Assembly: GCA_004153385.1 (NCBI GenBank)
Contig: SDAL01000003.1
Coordinates: forward strand, 124,001-188,000
Direction: 5' to 3'
Origin: Paracoccaceae bacterium
Lineage (GTDB): Bacteria; Pseudomonadota; Alphaproteobacteria; Rhodobacterales; Rhodobacteraceae
DNA: 64,000 nucleotides
Position 1 is the stretch's first letter, and each line of letters opens with the position of its first letter. A model generated the notes under the pieces. That model was not told where the DNA came from and ran no database searches. It saw only the letters and a program-made list of their open reading frames with translations. This document shows positions 53,661 through 63,338 of this stretch, in pieces. The position numbers and the translations under genes were made by a program.

Positions 53661-53858
53661 GTTTCAGTCCTTTCAGGTTGCCTATAGCGTCAGTTGATAA
53701 GTTGTATCGACGCGGATCTTTTTCAATTACCGCAAAATGATTGTTTTTTCTTTTCGTCCGCTTGCTGCAAGGCGACCGGTCTTTGTGCCAAGGGCTGTGC
53801 CGTATGATGCCCCTCAGCCTATGGCGGGGTCTAACCCGCCCCCATTTGGGCCCTTCGT

Positions 53859-54616
53859 TCATAACGAGAGGCTCCAAGGGCATGATTTTGATGATCATGG
53901 GGGTCGGTTTTGAGCAAGCGCGCCTGACATGGAACCGTCAACTGGCTCGGCACGCCTGCCGTGGCGTCTGGCTTTCGTGCGGTGAATACGGCCGGCGCGA
54001 CGGTGGTGTTGTGTCGCCATTGGGCCAGCTTTCGCGGGGGATCGTCCAAAGATGTCAAAGATCTTCTCGTAGAAAAACGCATCGCTCAAGGCGGGCGTTG
54101 AAAAAATTCGATGACGTGTCGTGATGCGGTTTGCTTGGCGCGATGTCGTGCCACGGTGCATCATTTTGCTTGGCCGGTGGCACAATGCCCCCGCTTGTGA
54201 CCTCCGTCTCCTGATCACTGACCATGCATCACGGTTTTTCCTGATCCCGCGCACCAGTGCGTCCAGCCCGCGGGCCACACAGGCCTCCATCAGACTGGTG
54301 TCGGCAATCAGGCACAGGTTGTGCGGCAGCAATCGTCGTCCACCGTCAACATACGGACCTTGCGTGAAGCACCGAGGCGGCCCTACAAAAGCCCAGCAAC
54401 CATCGGCATCCAGTTGCCCCGCCTCCGGCATCGGCACGCGCGTTCAGGCCACTTTCCGTTCGATGCCCTATCCGGGTCTGGGGGCGCGGTGATCCATTTG
54501 TCCAGCGTTGACATGCCAACACCCAGATCGTCAGCCACCTGTTTATGCGCGCGCCCGCTTGTCAGCGCGATACACACCGCATTCTGGCGGACTTCGTCTG
54601 CCCGTTCCGGTCCCAT
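53859..54616 (-). pseudogene. Degenerate IS3-family insertion element (orfA-orfB remnants)
   Basis: The minus strand starts with a clear OrfA N-terminus at 54616: RADEVRQNAVCIALTSGRAH then QVADDLGVGMSTLDKWI. The rest of orfA and the start of orfB are lost. Pieces of OrfB follow in changing frames: LCLIADTSLMEACVARGLDA, SDQETEVTSGGIVPP, APWHDIAPSKP, SNFFNARLE, SLDDPPRKLAQWRHN and GSMSGALAQN, ending at a stop at 53859. These match the order of blocks in IS3-family transposases. Several stops, frameshifts and an internal deletion make it non-functional. Confidence 0.85.
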
Positions 54617-55073
54617 AGTCAGGCGGCTTTGTGGCGGTAAATGCTATCAAAGGAGCCGTATCACACCCTGACAGGACCAAAGATGACATCCGCTGCATTT
54701 GCTGGATGAGGGAAGCTGGCATGACGTCTTTCAGACTGCGGTTGCGCCGTTTTGCCAAGTCGGGCGCCGCCTGACTGGATCGGGGCTATCGGGTGGTTGT
54801 GCAAGATGGCGATGCGTAGAGTTTCGATCTTGCACAGCGCTTTCCAGAAGACCTCTCGCGGGAAAAGCTGTCAGGTGCCTTTGCACAGCTCTGTTTTGAC
54901 AGCTCGCCGCTTTGCTCGAGGGTCTGGGTCAGGCAAGCCCATGGCTCAGGTTCCGGCCCGCTGTTTGTCCAGAAGGATTTCTGACGCGCTTGCCGGCGGC
55001 ATGGGCGCGGCCGTATCGAACGTCTTTATATCCAGAATTTTGCGCGATCGCCCGATCATAGTGTGAACAGGTT
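54617..55073. other. Gene-free stretch between IS3 remnant and tRNA-Leu
   Basis: About 460 bases with only short open frames of poor composition. It may contain more insertion-element debris (a stem of the IS3 end would be expected near 54630-54690) but terminal repeats were not identified. Confidence 0.55.
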
Positions 55074-55160
55074 TGGTGCGGGCGGTGGGACTCGAACCCA
55101 CACGGGCACTAGGCCCAACAGATTTTAAGTCTGGTATGTCTACCATTCCATCACGCCCGC
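55074..55160 (-). tRNA. tRNA-Leu(UAA)
   Basis: On the minus strand the acceptor arms GCGGGCG and CGCCCGC pair, the T loop reads GGTTCGAGTCC, and the anticodon loop is CTTAAAA with anticodon TAA (on a stem CCAGA/TCTGG-like pairs). A long variable arm and GATGGAATGGTAGAC D-region fit leucine. The CCA end is encoded (complement of 55074-55076). It reads UUA and possibly UUG codons. Its 3' end faces the decayed mobile DNA. Confidence 0.95.
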
Positions 55161-55345
55161 ATCTGGCAGTATTGGCTACATGGTTGATCGCGCCAAGGCA
55201 AGCCCAAGCTTTTACGATTTGCAACGGAATGCAAACTTGAACGGAGTGTCCCAAATTCGCAGGGCCGATCGAGATTGAACGTGAAATCGATGGCGCACCG
55301 AATTTCGGGATGCGCCTCGTGCACCGGTTCCGGCGCGGTTCGGGG

Positions 55346-55371
55346 TGGGTGTTCGGGATGGGTGTTCGGGC
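55346..55371. repeat. 13-bp tandem duplication
   Basis: TGGGTGTTCGGGA is followed directly by TGGGTGTTCGGGC, in the gap between tRNA-Leu and the luciferase-like gene. Confidence 0.75.
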
Positions 55372-55381
55372 CATACACATA

Positions 55382-55408
55382 CCGGCCCGCGAAAGGTCTG
55401 CGGGCCGG
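55382..55408 (-). terminator. GC-rich hairpin downstream of the luciferase-like gene
   Basis: CCGGCCCGC (55382-55390) pairs perfectly with GCGGGCCGG (55400-55408), 30 bases beyond the minus-strand stop at 55438. No T tract is present. It is the likely transcript end for the monooxygenase gene. The rest of 55161-55437 shows only the 13-bp repeat. Confidence 0.6.
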
Positions 55409-55437
55409 AACAAGGTATGAATGCACGGCTTGGCTCC

Positions 55438-56457
55438 CTAGCGCCAGCCAAGCGCCGGGGCCACATGTGTCAAGATCGCTTCCAGCACATGGGCGTTATA
55501 GTCCACACCCAGCTGGTTTGGCACCGTCAGCAACAGTGTATCAGCTTCCGCAATCGCTGTGTCGGCTTTCAGCTCCTCAATCAGCTTGTCGGGTTCGCCC
55601 GCGTAGGAGCGCCCGAAGATGGAGCGTTGTTCATCAATGAAACCGGTCTTGTCGCGCGCCTGATTTGCGGTGCCAAAATAGGTCCGGTCCAGATCGTTCG
55701 TGATCGCGAAAATCGACCGGCTGACCGAGACGCGCGGGCTGTGTGCGTGACCGGCCTTGGCCCATGCATCACGATAGGCGCGGATCTGGTCGGCCTGCTG
55801 GACGTGGAACGGCTCGCCCGTTTCGTCATCCTTGAGGGTCGAGCTTTGCAGGTTCATCCCCAGTTTGGCGGCCCATTGTGCGGTCTTGTTTGATCCGGCC
55901 CCCCACCAGATGCGATCACGTAGGCCCGCCGCATGGGGTTCCAGCCGCAAAAGTCCGGGCGGGTTCGGGAACATCGCATGCGGATTGGATTCGGCAAAGC
56001 CTTCGCCGCGCAACAGATCCAGAAAGACCTCTGTGTGACGGCGCGCCATATCCGCTTCGGTTTCGCCCGGCGCGGGCTGATATCCGAACTGTCGCCAGCC
56101 ATCAATGACCTGTTCGGGCGAGCCGCGGCTGATGCCCAGTTGCAAACGCCCGCCCGAGATCAGATCGGCGGCGCCTGCGTCCTCCACCATGTAAAGCGGG
56201 TTTTCATAGCGCATATCAATGACACCGGTTCCGATGTCGATACGCGAGGTCCGCGCGCCAACGGCGGCCAGAAGCGGAAACGGAGAGGCCAGTTGGCGTG
56301 CAAAATGATGCACACGGAAATAGGCCCCGTCCACGCCCAGCTCTTCGGCGGCGACGGCAAGGTCGATGGATTGCAGCAATGTGTCCGCCGCCGATTGAGT
56401 GTGCGACCCGCGTGCGGGCGACCAGTGGCCAAATGACAGAAAACCAATGTTTTTCAT
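55438..56457 (-). CDS. LLM-class flavin-dependent monooxygenase (luciferase-like)
   Basis: A 339-residue TIM-barrel flavin-dependent oxidoreductase. The start KNIGFLSFGHWSPARGSHTQ, the HHFARQLASPFPLLAAVG segment, RIDIGTGVIDMRYENPLYMVEDAG and GGRLQLGISRGSPEQV are typical of the bacterial luciferase-like family that uses reduced FMN and oxygen. The ATG at 56457 follows a GGAG site; the longer frame upstream is not needed. Substrate is unknown. It is a single-gene unit, divergent from alanine dehydrogenase. Confidence 0.9.
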   Translation of the reverse strand: MKNIGFLSFGHWSPARGSHTQSAADTLLQSIDLAVAAEELGVDGAYFRVHHFARQLASPFPLLAAVGARTSRIDIGTGVIDMRYENPLYMVEDAGAADLISGGRLQLGISRGSPEQVIDGWRQFGYQPAPGETEADMARRHTEVFLDLLRGEGFAESNPHAMFPNPPGLLRLEPHAAGLRDRIWWGAGSNKTAQWAAKLGMNLQSSTLKDDETGEPFHVQQADQIRAYRDAWAKAGHAHSPRVSVSRSIFAITNDLDRTYFGTANQARDKTGFIDEQRSIFGRSYAGEPDKLIEELKADTAIAEADTLLLTVPNQLGVDYNAHVLEAILTHVAPALGWR

Positions 56458-56624
56458 GTGGAGATACTCCGGTTGTTTTGTCAGCAAGCCGGCATGGATC
56501 ACTGGATCAGCCCGGGCCTGCGCATCGCGTGTAAAGTAAGATGTGTGCCCGCTTGCGCCAAGATCGCCCCACGCGCAGATCCTGTGCGTATATGAGGGCA
56601 GTTTCAGCGCGCCTCGTGGGGTGG

Positions 56625-56690
56625 ATTATTCTCTAAAAAGGATATTTTATCGAAAATACTTCGCAATAAGTCCAATAATATCGGGGTAAG
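56625..56690. promoter_or_regulatory. AT-rich divergent promoter region
   Basis: Within the 341-base gap between the luciferase-like and alanine dehydrogenase genes this stretch is clearly AT-rich (ATATTTTATCGAAAATAC, then CCAATAATATC). It is the likely promoter and regulator site for the alanine dehydrogenase gene, which in relatives is under Lrp-type control; no box was firmly identified. Confidence 0.35.
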
Positions 56691-56798
56691 TTGCAATGAC
56701 ATCGCCGCAATTTAAGTGTTTGATGGACAGACAAGGCGAAAACGCCGCAGCGAGGTGGCCACAGACAGGCCCCAGACAGTATTCAGGGAGGATGCAAA

Positions 56799-57920
56799 GT
56801 GAAAATCGGTTGCCCCAAGGAAATCAAGAACCATGAATATCGCGTCGGCCTTACGCCGGAAAGCGCCGCAGAGCTGGTAGGCCATGGTCATGACGTTTTC
56901 ATCGAACGCGGTGCGGGTTTGGGCATTGGTGCCGATGACGCCGCCTATGAGGCCGCAGGCGCTGTCATGACGGATGTAGACGATGTGTTTGCCCGGGCCG
57001 ATATCGTGGTCAAGGTAAAAGAGCCCCAAGCCGTGGAGCGCAAGAAGCTGCGCGCGGGGCAGGTGCTTTATACCTATCTGCATCTGGCGCCCGATCCCGA
57101 ACAGACCCGCGATCTTATGGCGTCGGGGGCGACCTGCATCGCCTATGAAACGGTCACCGGACCGGATGGGGGGTTGCCGCTTCTCAAGCCGATGAGCCAG
57201 GTCGCAGGGCGGATGGCCGTGCAGGCCGGCGCGCATGCTTTGGAAAAAGCGCAAGGCGGGCGCGGCGTGCTTTTGGGGGGCGTGCCGGGGGTCCTGCCGG
57301 GACGTGTCGTGATCATCGGCGGTGGTGTGGTCGGGCGCAATGCAGCCAGCATGGCCGTGGGGTTGGGCGCGGATGTCACCTTGCTGGACCGCTCCAATGA
57401 CGTGCTGGAGGCAGTGGATCGCCAGTTCGGTGGACGGGTCAAGACGCTTTATTCCTCTGCCACCAATCTGACCAATGCTGTATGCGCGGCAGATCTGGTG
57501 ATCGGGGCGGTGCTTATTCCGGGTGCGGCGGCACCCAAACTGGTAAGCCGTGCATTGCTGTCCCAGATGCAGCCCGGCGCGGTTGTGGTGGATGTGGCCA
57601 TTGATCAGGGGGGATGTTTTGAAACCTCGCGCGCCACGACCCATGCCGATCCGATCTATACCGAGGAAGGCGTGGTACATTACTGCGTGGCCAATATGCC
57701 TGGTGGTGTGGCGCGCAGTTCGACCTATGCGCTCAATAACGCCACATTGCCGCATTTGCTGCGGCTGGCCGATCTGGGCGCAGCCGAGGCAATGCGCCGC
57801 GATCCCCATCTCTGTGCAGGTCTGAACGTGGCAGGCGGGCAGATCACCTGCGCACCGGTCGCGCAGGCACAGGGGATGGAGGCCATCTCGCTGCAAGAGG
57901 CGCTGCAAAAACTGGGGTGA
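56799..57920 (+). CDS. ald: Alanine dehydrogenase
   Basis: A 373-residue NAD-dependent L-alanine dehydrogenase that interconverts alanine and pyruvate plus ammonia. The N-terminal [20 protein letters not shown] is diagnostic; the substrate-binding K74 (VKVKEP) and catalytic H95 (YTYLHLAP) are present, and the NAD motif is [16 protein letters not shown] start at 56799 has AGGGAGG seven bases upstream. It may feed amino groups taken in by the adjacent peptide-type importer into central metabolism; that link is by position only. Confidence 0.95.
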   Translation: MKIGCPKEIKNHEYRVGLTPESAAELVGHGHDVFIERGAGLGIGADDAAYEAAGAVMTDVDDVFARADIVVKVKEPQAVERKKLRAGQVLYTYLHLAPDPEQTRDLMASGATCIAYETVTGPDGGLPLLKPMSQVAGRMAVQAGAHALEKAQGGRGVLLGGVPGVLPGRVVIIGGGVVGRNAASMAVGLGADVTLLDRSNDVLEAVDRQFGGRVKTLYSSATNLTNAVCAADLVIGAVLIPGAAAPKLVSRALLSQMQPGAVVVDVAIDQGGCFETSRATTHADPIYTEEGVVHYCVANMPGGVARSSTYALNNATLPHLLRLADLGAAEAMRRDPHLCAGLNVAGGQITCAPVAQAQGMEAISLQEALQKLG

Positions 57921-57966
57921 TACAAGCCGCCCCGCCGGTTCAGAAAGGGGCGTGCCCGGGTCCGCA

Positions 57967-58009
57967 GGGGGGGGAGGCAGAAAACGCGGCTTTATGCGCC
58001 TGCCCCCTT
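57967..58009 (+). terminator. Imperfect G/C hairpin after alanine dehydrogenase
   Basis: A G run with AGGC (57967-57978) can pair with GCCT and a C run (57998-58009) with one mismatch and two wobbles, around a 19-base loop, 47 bases after the stop. It may separate ald from the transporter genes. Evidence is modest. Confidence 0.4.
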
Positions 58010-58124
58010 GCGCTTGGCGTGTCGGATGCGCCATGTCTTCGCATACCTTTGGCCCGATCACATCGGCGTGCGGTGTACCGCCTGCGCCGGACATGGGGCC
58101 TTGGATCGGACGGGGGATGCGATA

Positions 58125-59633
58125 ATGGCGATGACAACTCTATCGGGGCCGCGTGCGGGGCTGTTCTGGGCTGGCTTGATCTGTGCGGCGCTGGCGATGG
58201 TGCCGGCGTTCGCGCAGGGCGACAGATCTGTGACCTTTGTCCAGGCGGTAGAGCCGCAGGGCCTTGATCCGAGCGTCGGATCGCCCGTGGCCGCGGGGCA
58301 GGTGACATGGCAAAACGTGTTTGAAGGCTTGGTGCGGATTGACCGCAACGGGGCTGTGTCCCCCCAGCTTGCCGAAAGTTGGCGGATCTCGGACGATGGC
58401 CTGCGTTATGAGTTCCAGCTGCAAAAGGATGTGAAGTTCCACAACGGGGCGCCCTTTGATAGTGCGAGTGCGAAGTTCAGTATCGACCGGATCTTGTCGG
58501 ATCGCTCCACCAATGGCCAAAAGGCGCTTTATTCCGTGATAGAGGAGGTCTCGGCCCCCTCGCCCTACCGGCTTGTGCTGCGCCTGAACAGACCGGCCTC
58601 CAATCTACTATACTGGTTGGGATTTCCCGCAGCCGTCATGGTAGAGCCGCAATCGGCCCCCACCGACCAGACCCAGCCCGTGGGCACTGGCCCGTTTGTC
58701 GTGACCGAGTGGCGCAAGGGTGACCGTGTCGTGATGCGCGCCAACGCCGACTATTGGGGCGATGCGCCTGAAATCGATCACCTCGTGGCGCGTTTCATCG
58801 CCGACCCGCAGGCACAGGCTGCAGCCTTGCAATCCGGGCAGGCGGATGTGGTGGCAGAATTTGGCGCGCCGGAAATGTTCGCCCGTTTCCAAAGCGATCC
58901 GCGTTTCACCACCCATGCCGGCACGGGCGAGATGGAGGTGGTCGCCGGCATGAACAATGCCCGCCCGCCATTTGATAACCCCGATGTGCGCGCGGCCCTG
59001 ATGATGGCGATCGACCGCACACAGCTGCTGGCGGCGGTCAACTCCGGCCTGGGCACGCCGATCGGATCGCATTTCTCGCCCGCAAGCCCGTTTTACGAGG
59101 ATCTGACGGACGTCTACCCCTATGATCCGGCCCGTGCGCGCGCACTGTTGGAAAAGGCGGGGTATGGCGCGGGGTTCAGTTTCACGATGAAAGTGCCAAC
59201 GCGGGCCTATGCGCAGCGGTCCGCCGAAATCCTGCAGGCGTTTTTCCAGCAGATCGGGGTGGACGCGCGGATCGAAAGCTCGGATTTTCCGGCAAGCTGG
59301 ATTGGCGATGTGTTTCGCGATACGAATTACGATATGACGATTGTCGGGCACGCCGAGCCACTTGATATCGGCATATATGCCCGTGACCCCTATTACTTCA
59401 ATTATCACAGCCCCGCCTTTGAGGCGGCCATAAGCGGGATCGATCAGGCCACCACACCACAGGCCCGACGCGACGGATACCGTCAGGCGCAGGAAATACT
59501 GGCCCGGGACGTGCCGGCCCTGTTTTTATACTCGGCACCTAAACTGGGTATCTGGAACAAGGATCTGGCGGGTTTATGGGAAAACGGGCCGGTTCCGGCC
59601 AATGATATGACGGATGTGCATTGGCTGCGTTAA
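58125..59633 (+). CDS. ABC transporter substrate-binding protein, family 5 (second importer)
   Basis: A 502-residue periplasmic binding protein of the DppA type. A Sec signal peptide (AGLFWAGLICAALAMVPAFA, cut after AFA) precedes the mature chain. Family blocks include GLDPSVGSPVAAGQVTWQNVFEGL (split by position), YEFQLQKDVKFHNGAPF and RDPYYFNYHSP. ATG at 58125 follows GGGGGA. It leads a complete importer of five genes. The ligand may be a peptide, opine or polyamine-like compound. Confidence 0.92.
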   Translation: MAMTTLSGPRAGLFWAGLICAALAMVPAFAQGDRSVTFVQAVEPQGLDPSVGSPVAAGQVTWQNVFEGLVRIDRNGAVSPQLAESWRISDDGLRYEFQLQKDVKFHNGAPFDSASAKFSIDRILSDRSTNGQKALYSVIEEVSAPSPYRLVLRLNRPASNLLYWLGFPAAVMVEPQSAPTDQTQPVGTGPFVVTEWRKGDRVVMRANADYWGDAPEIDHLVARFIADPQAQAAALQSGQADVVAEFGAPEMFARFQSDPRFTTHAGTGEMEVVAGMNNARPPFDNPDVRAALMMAIDRTQLLAAVNSGLGTPIGSHFSPASPFYEDLTDVYPYDPARARALLEKAGYGAGFSFTMKVPTRAYAQRSAEILQAFFQQIGVDARIESSDFPASWIGDVFRDTNYDMTIVGHAEPLDIGIYARDPYYFNYHSPAFEAAISGIDQATTPQARRDGYRQAQEILARDVPALFLYSAPKLGIWNKDLAGLWENGPVPANDMTDVHWLR

Positions 59634-59635
59634 AA

Positions 59636-60589
59636 ATGGCTGCGTTTAAGCGGATCGCAGGGCGGGTGGTGGTCAATGGCATCGCGCTTTTGCTGGCGTC
59701 GGTGGTGATTTTTGCCTTGGTCAAGGCGGCCCCCGGAGACCCTGCGCAGATCATGTTGGGGACATCGGCCGCGCCAGATACGCTGGCTGCGTTGCGCGTA
59801 CAGCTCGGCCTCGACCAGCCGTTGATCTGGCAATATCTGGGGTGGCTTCAGGGGATCGTGAGCGGCGACATGGGGCAATCCTACACCTATGATGTGCCGG
59901 TATCTGGGCTGGTGGCAAGCCGCGCGGCGGTCACATTGCCGCTTGCGGCGCTGGCCAGCACAGGCGCGGTTATGTTGGCAGTGCCGCTCGGGGTCTGGGC
60001 TGCGGCCCGCCCGGGAGGGGGCGCGGATATCGCGGCGACGGTGCTGGCCCAGATGGGAATTGCGGTGCCGAATTTCTGGATCGCGATCGTGTTGATCCTT
60101 ACGGTGTCGTTGGGGTTGGGATATTTTCCTGCGGGCGGGTTTCCGGGATGGCAGTCCGGTTGGGTGTCTGCGCTGCAGGCGCTGATATTGCCTGCGATCT
60201 CGCTTGGAATTCCCCAAGCCGCGGTTTTGACGCGCGTGACACGCGCGGCTGTTCTGGATCTGATGCACGAGGACTTCATCCGTACCGCCCGCGCAAAAGG
60301 GCTGAGCCTGCGCCAAGCACTGTGGCGCCATGCCGTGCCGAATGCACTTTTGCCTGTGGTGACGATGTTGGGGCTGCAAATTCCGTTTCTGATCTCGGGC
60401 GCGGTGCTGGTGGAGAATGTGTTCAACCTGCCCGGTATCGGTACACTGGCCTATCAGGCCTTGGCGCAGCGCGACCTGATCGTGGTGCAAAATGTGATCT
60501 TGCTATTTGCGGCGCTCGTGCTGGTGATGAATGTGCTGACAGATACGCTGGCAGTCATGCTTGATCCCAGATTGCGGGGCCGCGGATGA
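59636..60589 (+). CDS. ABC transporter permease, DppB type (second importer)
   Basis: A 317-residue inner-membrane permease with six hydrophobic segments; the coupling loop reads EDFIRTARAKGLSLRQALWRH with key residues RTARAKG. The ATG at 59636 begins two bases after the binding-protein stop. A TTG at 59621 in frame would overlap that gene and is less likely. It ends in an ATGA overlap with the next permease. Confidence 0.93.
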   Translation: MAAFKRIAGRVVVNGIALLLASVVIFALVKAAPGDPAQIMLGTSAAPDTLAALRVQLGLDQPLIWQYLGWLQGIVSGDMGQSYTYDVPVSGLVASRAAVTLPLAALASTGAVMLAVPLGVWAAARPGGGADIAATVLAQMGIAVPNFWIAIVLILTVSLGLGYFPAGGFPGWQSGWVSALQALILPAISLGIPQAAVLTRVTRAAVLDLMHEDFIRTARAKGLSLRQALWRHAVPNALLPVVTMLGLQIPFLISGAVLVENVFNLPGIGTLAYQALAQRDLIVVQNVILLFAALVLVMNVLTDTLAVMLDPRLRGRG

Positions 60590-61431
60590 CGGATCGGCAT
60601 GGCAAACCGCGCGGCCTGCGCCGCTTGATGAACCTGCGGATCGGGGCCGCGCTTACGGGGATGTGGTGTGTGGTGGCCTTACTCAGCCGGTTCTGGACAC
60701 CTGCCGATCCGACGGGCATGAATATCGCGCAGCGTTTGCAACCGCCCGGTGTGGGTGGTGTACTGGGCACAGATCAGATCGGGCGCGATATCGCCTCTGT
60801 CATCATGTCGGGGGCGTGGACATCGCTGGGGATTGCGGGGCTTGCCACCTGTCTGGGGGGCGCCGTGGGCATTGGTCTGGGGCTTTATGCCGCAGGCATG
60901 GGCAAGCGGACGGAGCGTATGATCATGACGGTGCTAGGGGTGCTTTTTGCCTTCCCGCCCGTGCTTTCGGCAATTTTGCTGGGGGCGATTTTGGGCCCCG
61001 GTGCCCTGACCGCGGTTCTGGCCATCGGGGTGTTTATGGTTCCGGTGTTCGCGCGCATTACGCGGTCCGCTGCGGCGCAAATCTGGACGCGTGAATATAT
61101 TGCGGCGGCCTTTATGGCTGGAAAAACCCGCCTGCGCATCAGCATGGAGCATGTCTTGCCCAATATCGCGGGGCAACTGGTGGTGCAGGTAACACTTCAG
61201 ATGGGGTTGGCAATTCTGGCGGAGGCAGGGTTGAGCTATCTTGGTATGGGCGTCGCGCCGCCCACGCCCAGCTGGGGCCGGATGCTGGCCGATAGCCAGA
61301 CCTATCTGTCAAGCGCGCCGCATCTTGCGGTTGTTCCGGGGCTGGCGATTGCGCTTGCGGTTTTGGGGCTGAACCTGTTGGGCGACGGCCTGCGCGATCT
61401 GGCAGACCCGCGCAAAGGGGGGGCAGGATGA
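60586..61431 (+). CDS. ABC transporter permease, DppC type (second importer)
   Basis: A 281-residue permease with the DppC-type LGTDQIGRDIASVIMSGAW block and the coupling segment REYIAAAFMAGKTRLRISMEH. It overlaps both neighbours by ATGA, so the transporter genes are translationally coupled. Confidence 0.93.
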   Translation: MTDRHGKPRGLRRLMNLRIGAALTGMWCVVALLSRFWTPADPTGMNIAQRLQPPGVGGVLGTDQIGRDIASVIMSGAWTSLGIAGLATCLGGAVGIGLGLYAAGMGKRTERMIMTVLGVLFAFPPVLSAILLGAILGPGALTAVLAIGVFMVPVFARITRSAAAQIWTREYIAAAFMAGKTRLRISMEHVLPNIAGQLVVQVTLQMGLAILAEAGLSYLGMGVAPPTPSWGRMLADSQTYLSSAPHLAVVPGLAIALAVLGLNLLGDGLRDLADPRKGGAG

Positions 61432-62240
61432 GCCTGCAAGTGCGCGATCTTTCCATCGGCTTTCCATCGTCGGGGTCAACGGGCGTGGACGGGTCTGTCG
61501 TGGCGGGGGTGGATCTGGATCTGCACGCGGGCCAGACGCTGGGGCTGGTGGGGCAATCGGGATCGGGAAAATCGCTCGTATCGCTTGCGATGATCGGGCT
61601 TTTGCCACAAGGGGCTGTGGCCCAAGGGCAGGTGACATTCGGGGGGCGCAACCTGCTGGACCTGCCGGAGCGCGAGATGTGCGCCATGCGCGGGCGCCGC
61701 ATCGGGATGGTGTTCCAAGAACCGATGAGTGCGCTGAACCCCACCATGCGAATCGGCGCCCAGATTTCCGAAGGGCTACGGCTGCATCAAAGAATGTCGC
61801 GCAAGCAGGCCCGCGGCCACGCGCGCGACTGGATGGAGCGGATGCGGATCGCGCGGGCGGCGGAACGTCTGGACAGCTATCCGCATGAATTGTCCGGTGG
61901 CCAGCGCCAGCGGGTAGGGCTGGCCATTGCGCTGGCGCTGCGTCCCGATGTGCTGATCGCGGACGAGCCGACCACGGCGCTTGATGTGACCGTCCAGGCC
62001 GAAATTCTGGCGATTTTGCAAGAACAGGTCCGCGATCTGGGCATTGCGCTGATGTTGATCTCGCATGATCTGGGCGTGGTCGCGCAGCTGGCCCAGCGGG
62101 TGGCGGTATTCTATCATGGCCGCAAGATCGAGGAAGGCCGCACCGCTCAAGTGCTGCACCAGCCGCAAGCCGAGCATACCCGCGCGCTGATTGCGGCATT
62201 GCCCGCGCGGGCGCGTGCCGAGCTTGGGGGCGGGGTATGA
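61428..62240 (+). CDS. ABC transporter ATPase, DppD type (second importer)
   Basis: A 270-residue ATPase with Walker [10 protein letters not shown], signature LSGGQRQR, Walker B VLIADEP and switch ISHDLGVV. Ends with the [14 protein letters not shown]-like oligopeptide motif. In this importer the two ATPases are separate genes, unlike the fused one at 7563-9227. Confidence 0.95.
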   Translation: MSLQVRDLSIGFPSSGSTGVDGSVVAGVDLDLHAGQTLGLVGQSGSGKSLVSLAMIGLLPQGAVAQGQVTFGGRNLLDLPEREMCAMRGRRIGMVFQEPMSALNPTMRIGAQISEGLRLHQRMSRKQARGHARDWMERMRIARAAERLDSYPHELSGGQRQRVGLAIALALRPDVLIADEPTTALDVTVQAEILAILQEQVRDLGIALMLISHDLGVVAQLAQRVAVFYHGRKIEEGRTAQVLHQPQAEHTRALIAALPARARAELGGGV

Positions 62241-63028
62241 GCGCGTTGTTACATGTCGAAGGGCTGAGCCGCAGCTATATGCTGGGTGGGCACCGTATCA
62301 AGGCACTGGACGAGGTCGGATTCACGCTGGGACCGGGCCGTATCATGGGCATCGTGGGCGAATCCGGGTCTGGCAAATCAACGCTCGCGCGGCTGGTCAT
62401 GGCGCTTGACAGGCCCGATCCGGGGCCACATTCCGGTCAGGTCAGGCTGAACGGGCAGGACCTGTTTGCGCTCCCCCCGCGCGCATTGCGCCGTGCGCGC
62501 CGCGATATGCAGATGGTGTTCCAAGATCCCTATGGCTCGCTTGATCCGCGCCAGAAGGTCGGGCGGATCGTGGCGGAGCCACTGCATCTTTTGCCGGATC
62601 GTCCAACAGGGCGTGCCCGCCGCGAGATCGTCGCCCAGGTGCTGCACGCGGTCGGGTTGGGGGCGGAGGCGATGGCGCAATATCCCCATGCCTTCTCGGG
62701 GGGGCAACGCCAGCGGATCGCCATCGCGCGCGCACTGATCACCCGCCCCAAGCTGCTGGTCGCAGACGAGGCAACATCGGCGTTGGATCTGACGGTGCAA
62801 CGCCAGATACTGCAGCTCATCCGGTCCCTGCGTGATCGCCAAGGGCTGGGGGTGCTGTTTATCAGCCATGATCTGGCTGTGGTCGAGGATCTATGTGACG
62901 AGGTCGCTGTGATGCATAACGGGCGGATAGTGGAGTTAGGGGCGATGAACGAGATCATCGCTCGCCCGCAATCCGCCTATACGCGTAGACTGATCGCCGC
63001 CCAACCAAGCCTGCGCGGGCTTGGTTGA
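62237..63028 (+). CDS. ABC transporter ATPase, DppF type (second importer)
   Basis: A 263-residue ATPase with Walker A GESGSGKST, signature FSGGQRQR, Walker B LLVADEA and ISHDLAVV. The region QMVFQDPYGSLDPRQ is the typical DppF Q-loop. Its stop ends the operon; the convergent gene follows 310 bases later. Confidence 0.95.
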   Translation: MSALLHVEGLSRSYMLGGHRIKALDEVGFTLGPGRIMGIVGESGSGKSTLARLVMALDRPDPGPHSGQVRLNGQDLFALPPRALRRARRDMQMVFQDPYGSLDPRQKVGRIVAEPLHLLPDRPTGRARREIVAQVLHAVGLGAEAMAQYPHAFSGGQRQRIAIARALITRPKLLVADEATSALDLTVQRQILQLIRSLRDRQGLGVLFISHDLAVVEDLCDEVAVMHNGRIVELGAMNEIIARPQSAYTRRLIAAQPSLRGLG

Positions 63029-63338
63029 GGATGCATCATCTTAAAAGAAATGTAATATTTACAGATTAATACGGATGGTTGTTCATCCAATGCTCTACAG
63101 TCTGCGCTATCGTGAGGGTTGTCGGCGGCGTAAATACGCCCGCCCAGGACGCTCTGACGCACGCGGCGGCCGATCAGGCGGCAAAGGAATTTTTAGTAGC
63201 TGGAATTAATACTTTATTATTAAATATCAATATTCTATTAACATAAGTTAATGTATTGAGCGAGGTATGGCTGATGTCATCTGGCCTGTCGGCAACAAGC
63301 CAGAGTCAATCGGTGTGTTCGCAAGCCGCGCTTTTCTT
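63029..63338. other. Convergent intergenic region with AT-rich tract
   Basis: The 310-base gap between converging genes has no open frame of note. Bases about 63185-63255 are extremely AT-rich for this genome and include the inverted repeat ATTAAC-ATAA-GTTAAT (63237-63252). As both flanking genes end here, a promoter is not expected; it may be a nucleoid-protein binding site or a foreign scrap. Confidence 0.5.

Noticed and set aside
53895-54437. 180-codon minus-strand open frame
   Set aside because: It is one frame of the broken IS3 transposase, not an intact gene.
55074-55160. A CRISPR-like or attachment-site repeat at the tRNA
   Set aside because: No second copy of the tRNA 3' sequence and no spaced repeats were seen anywhere in the window.
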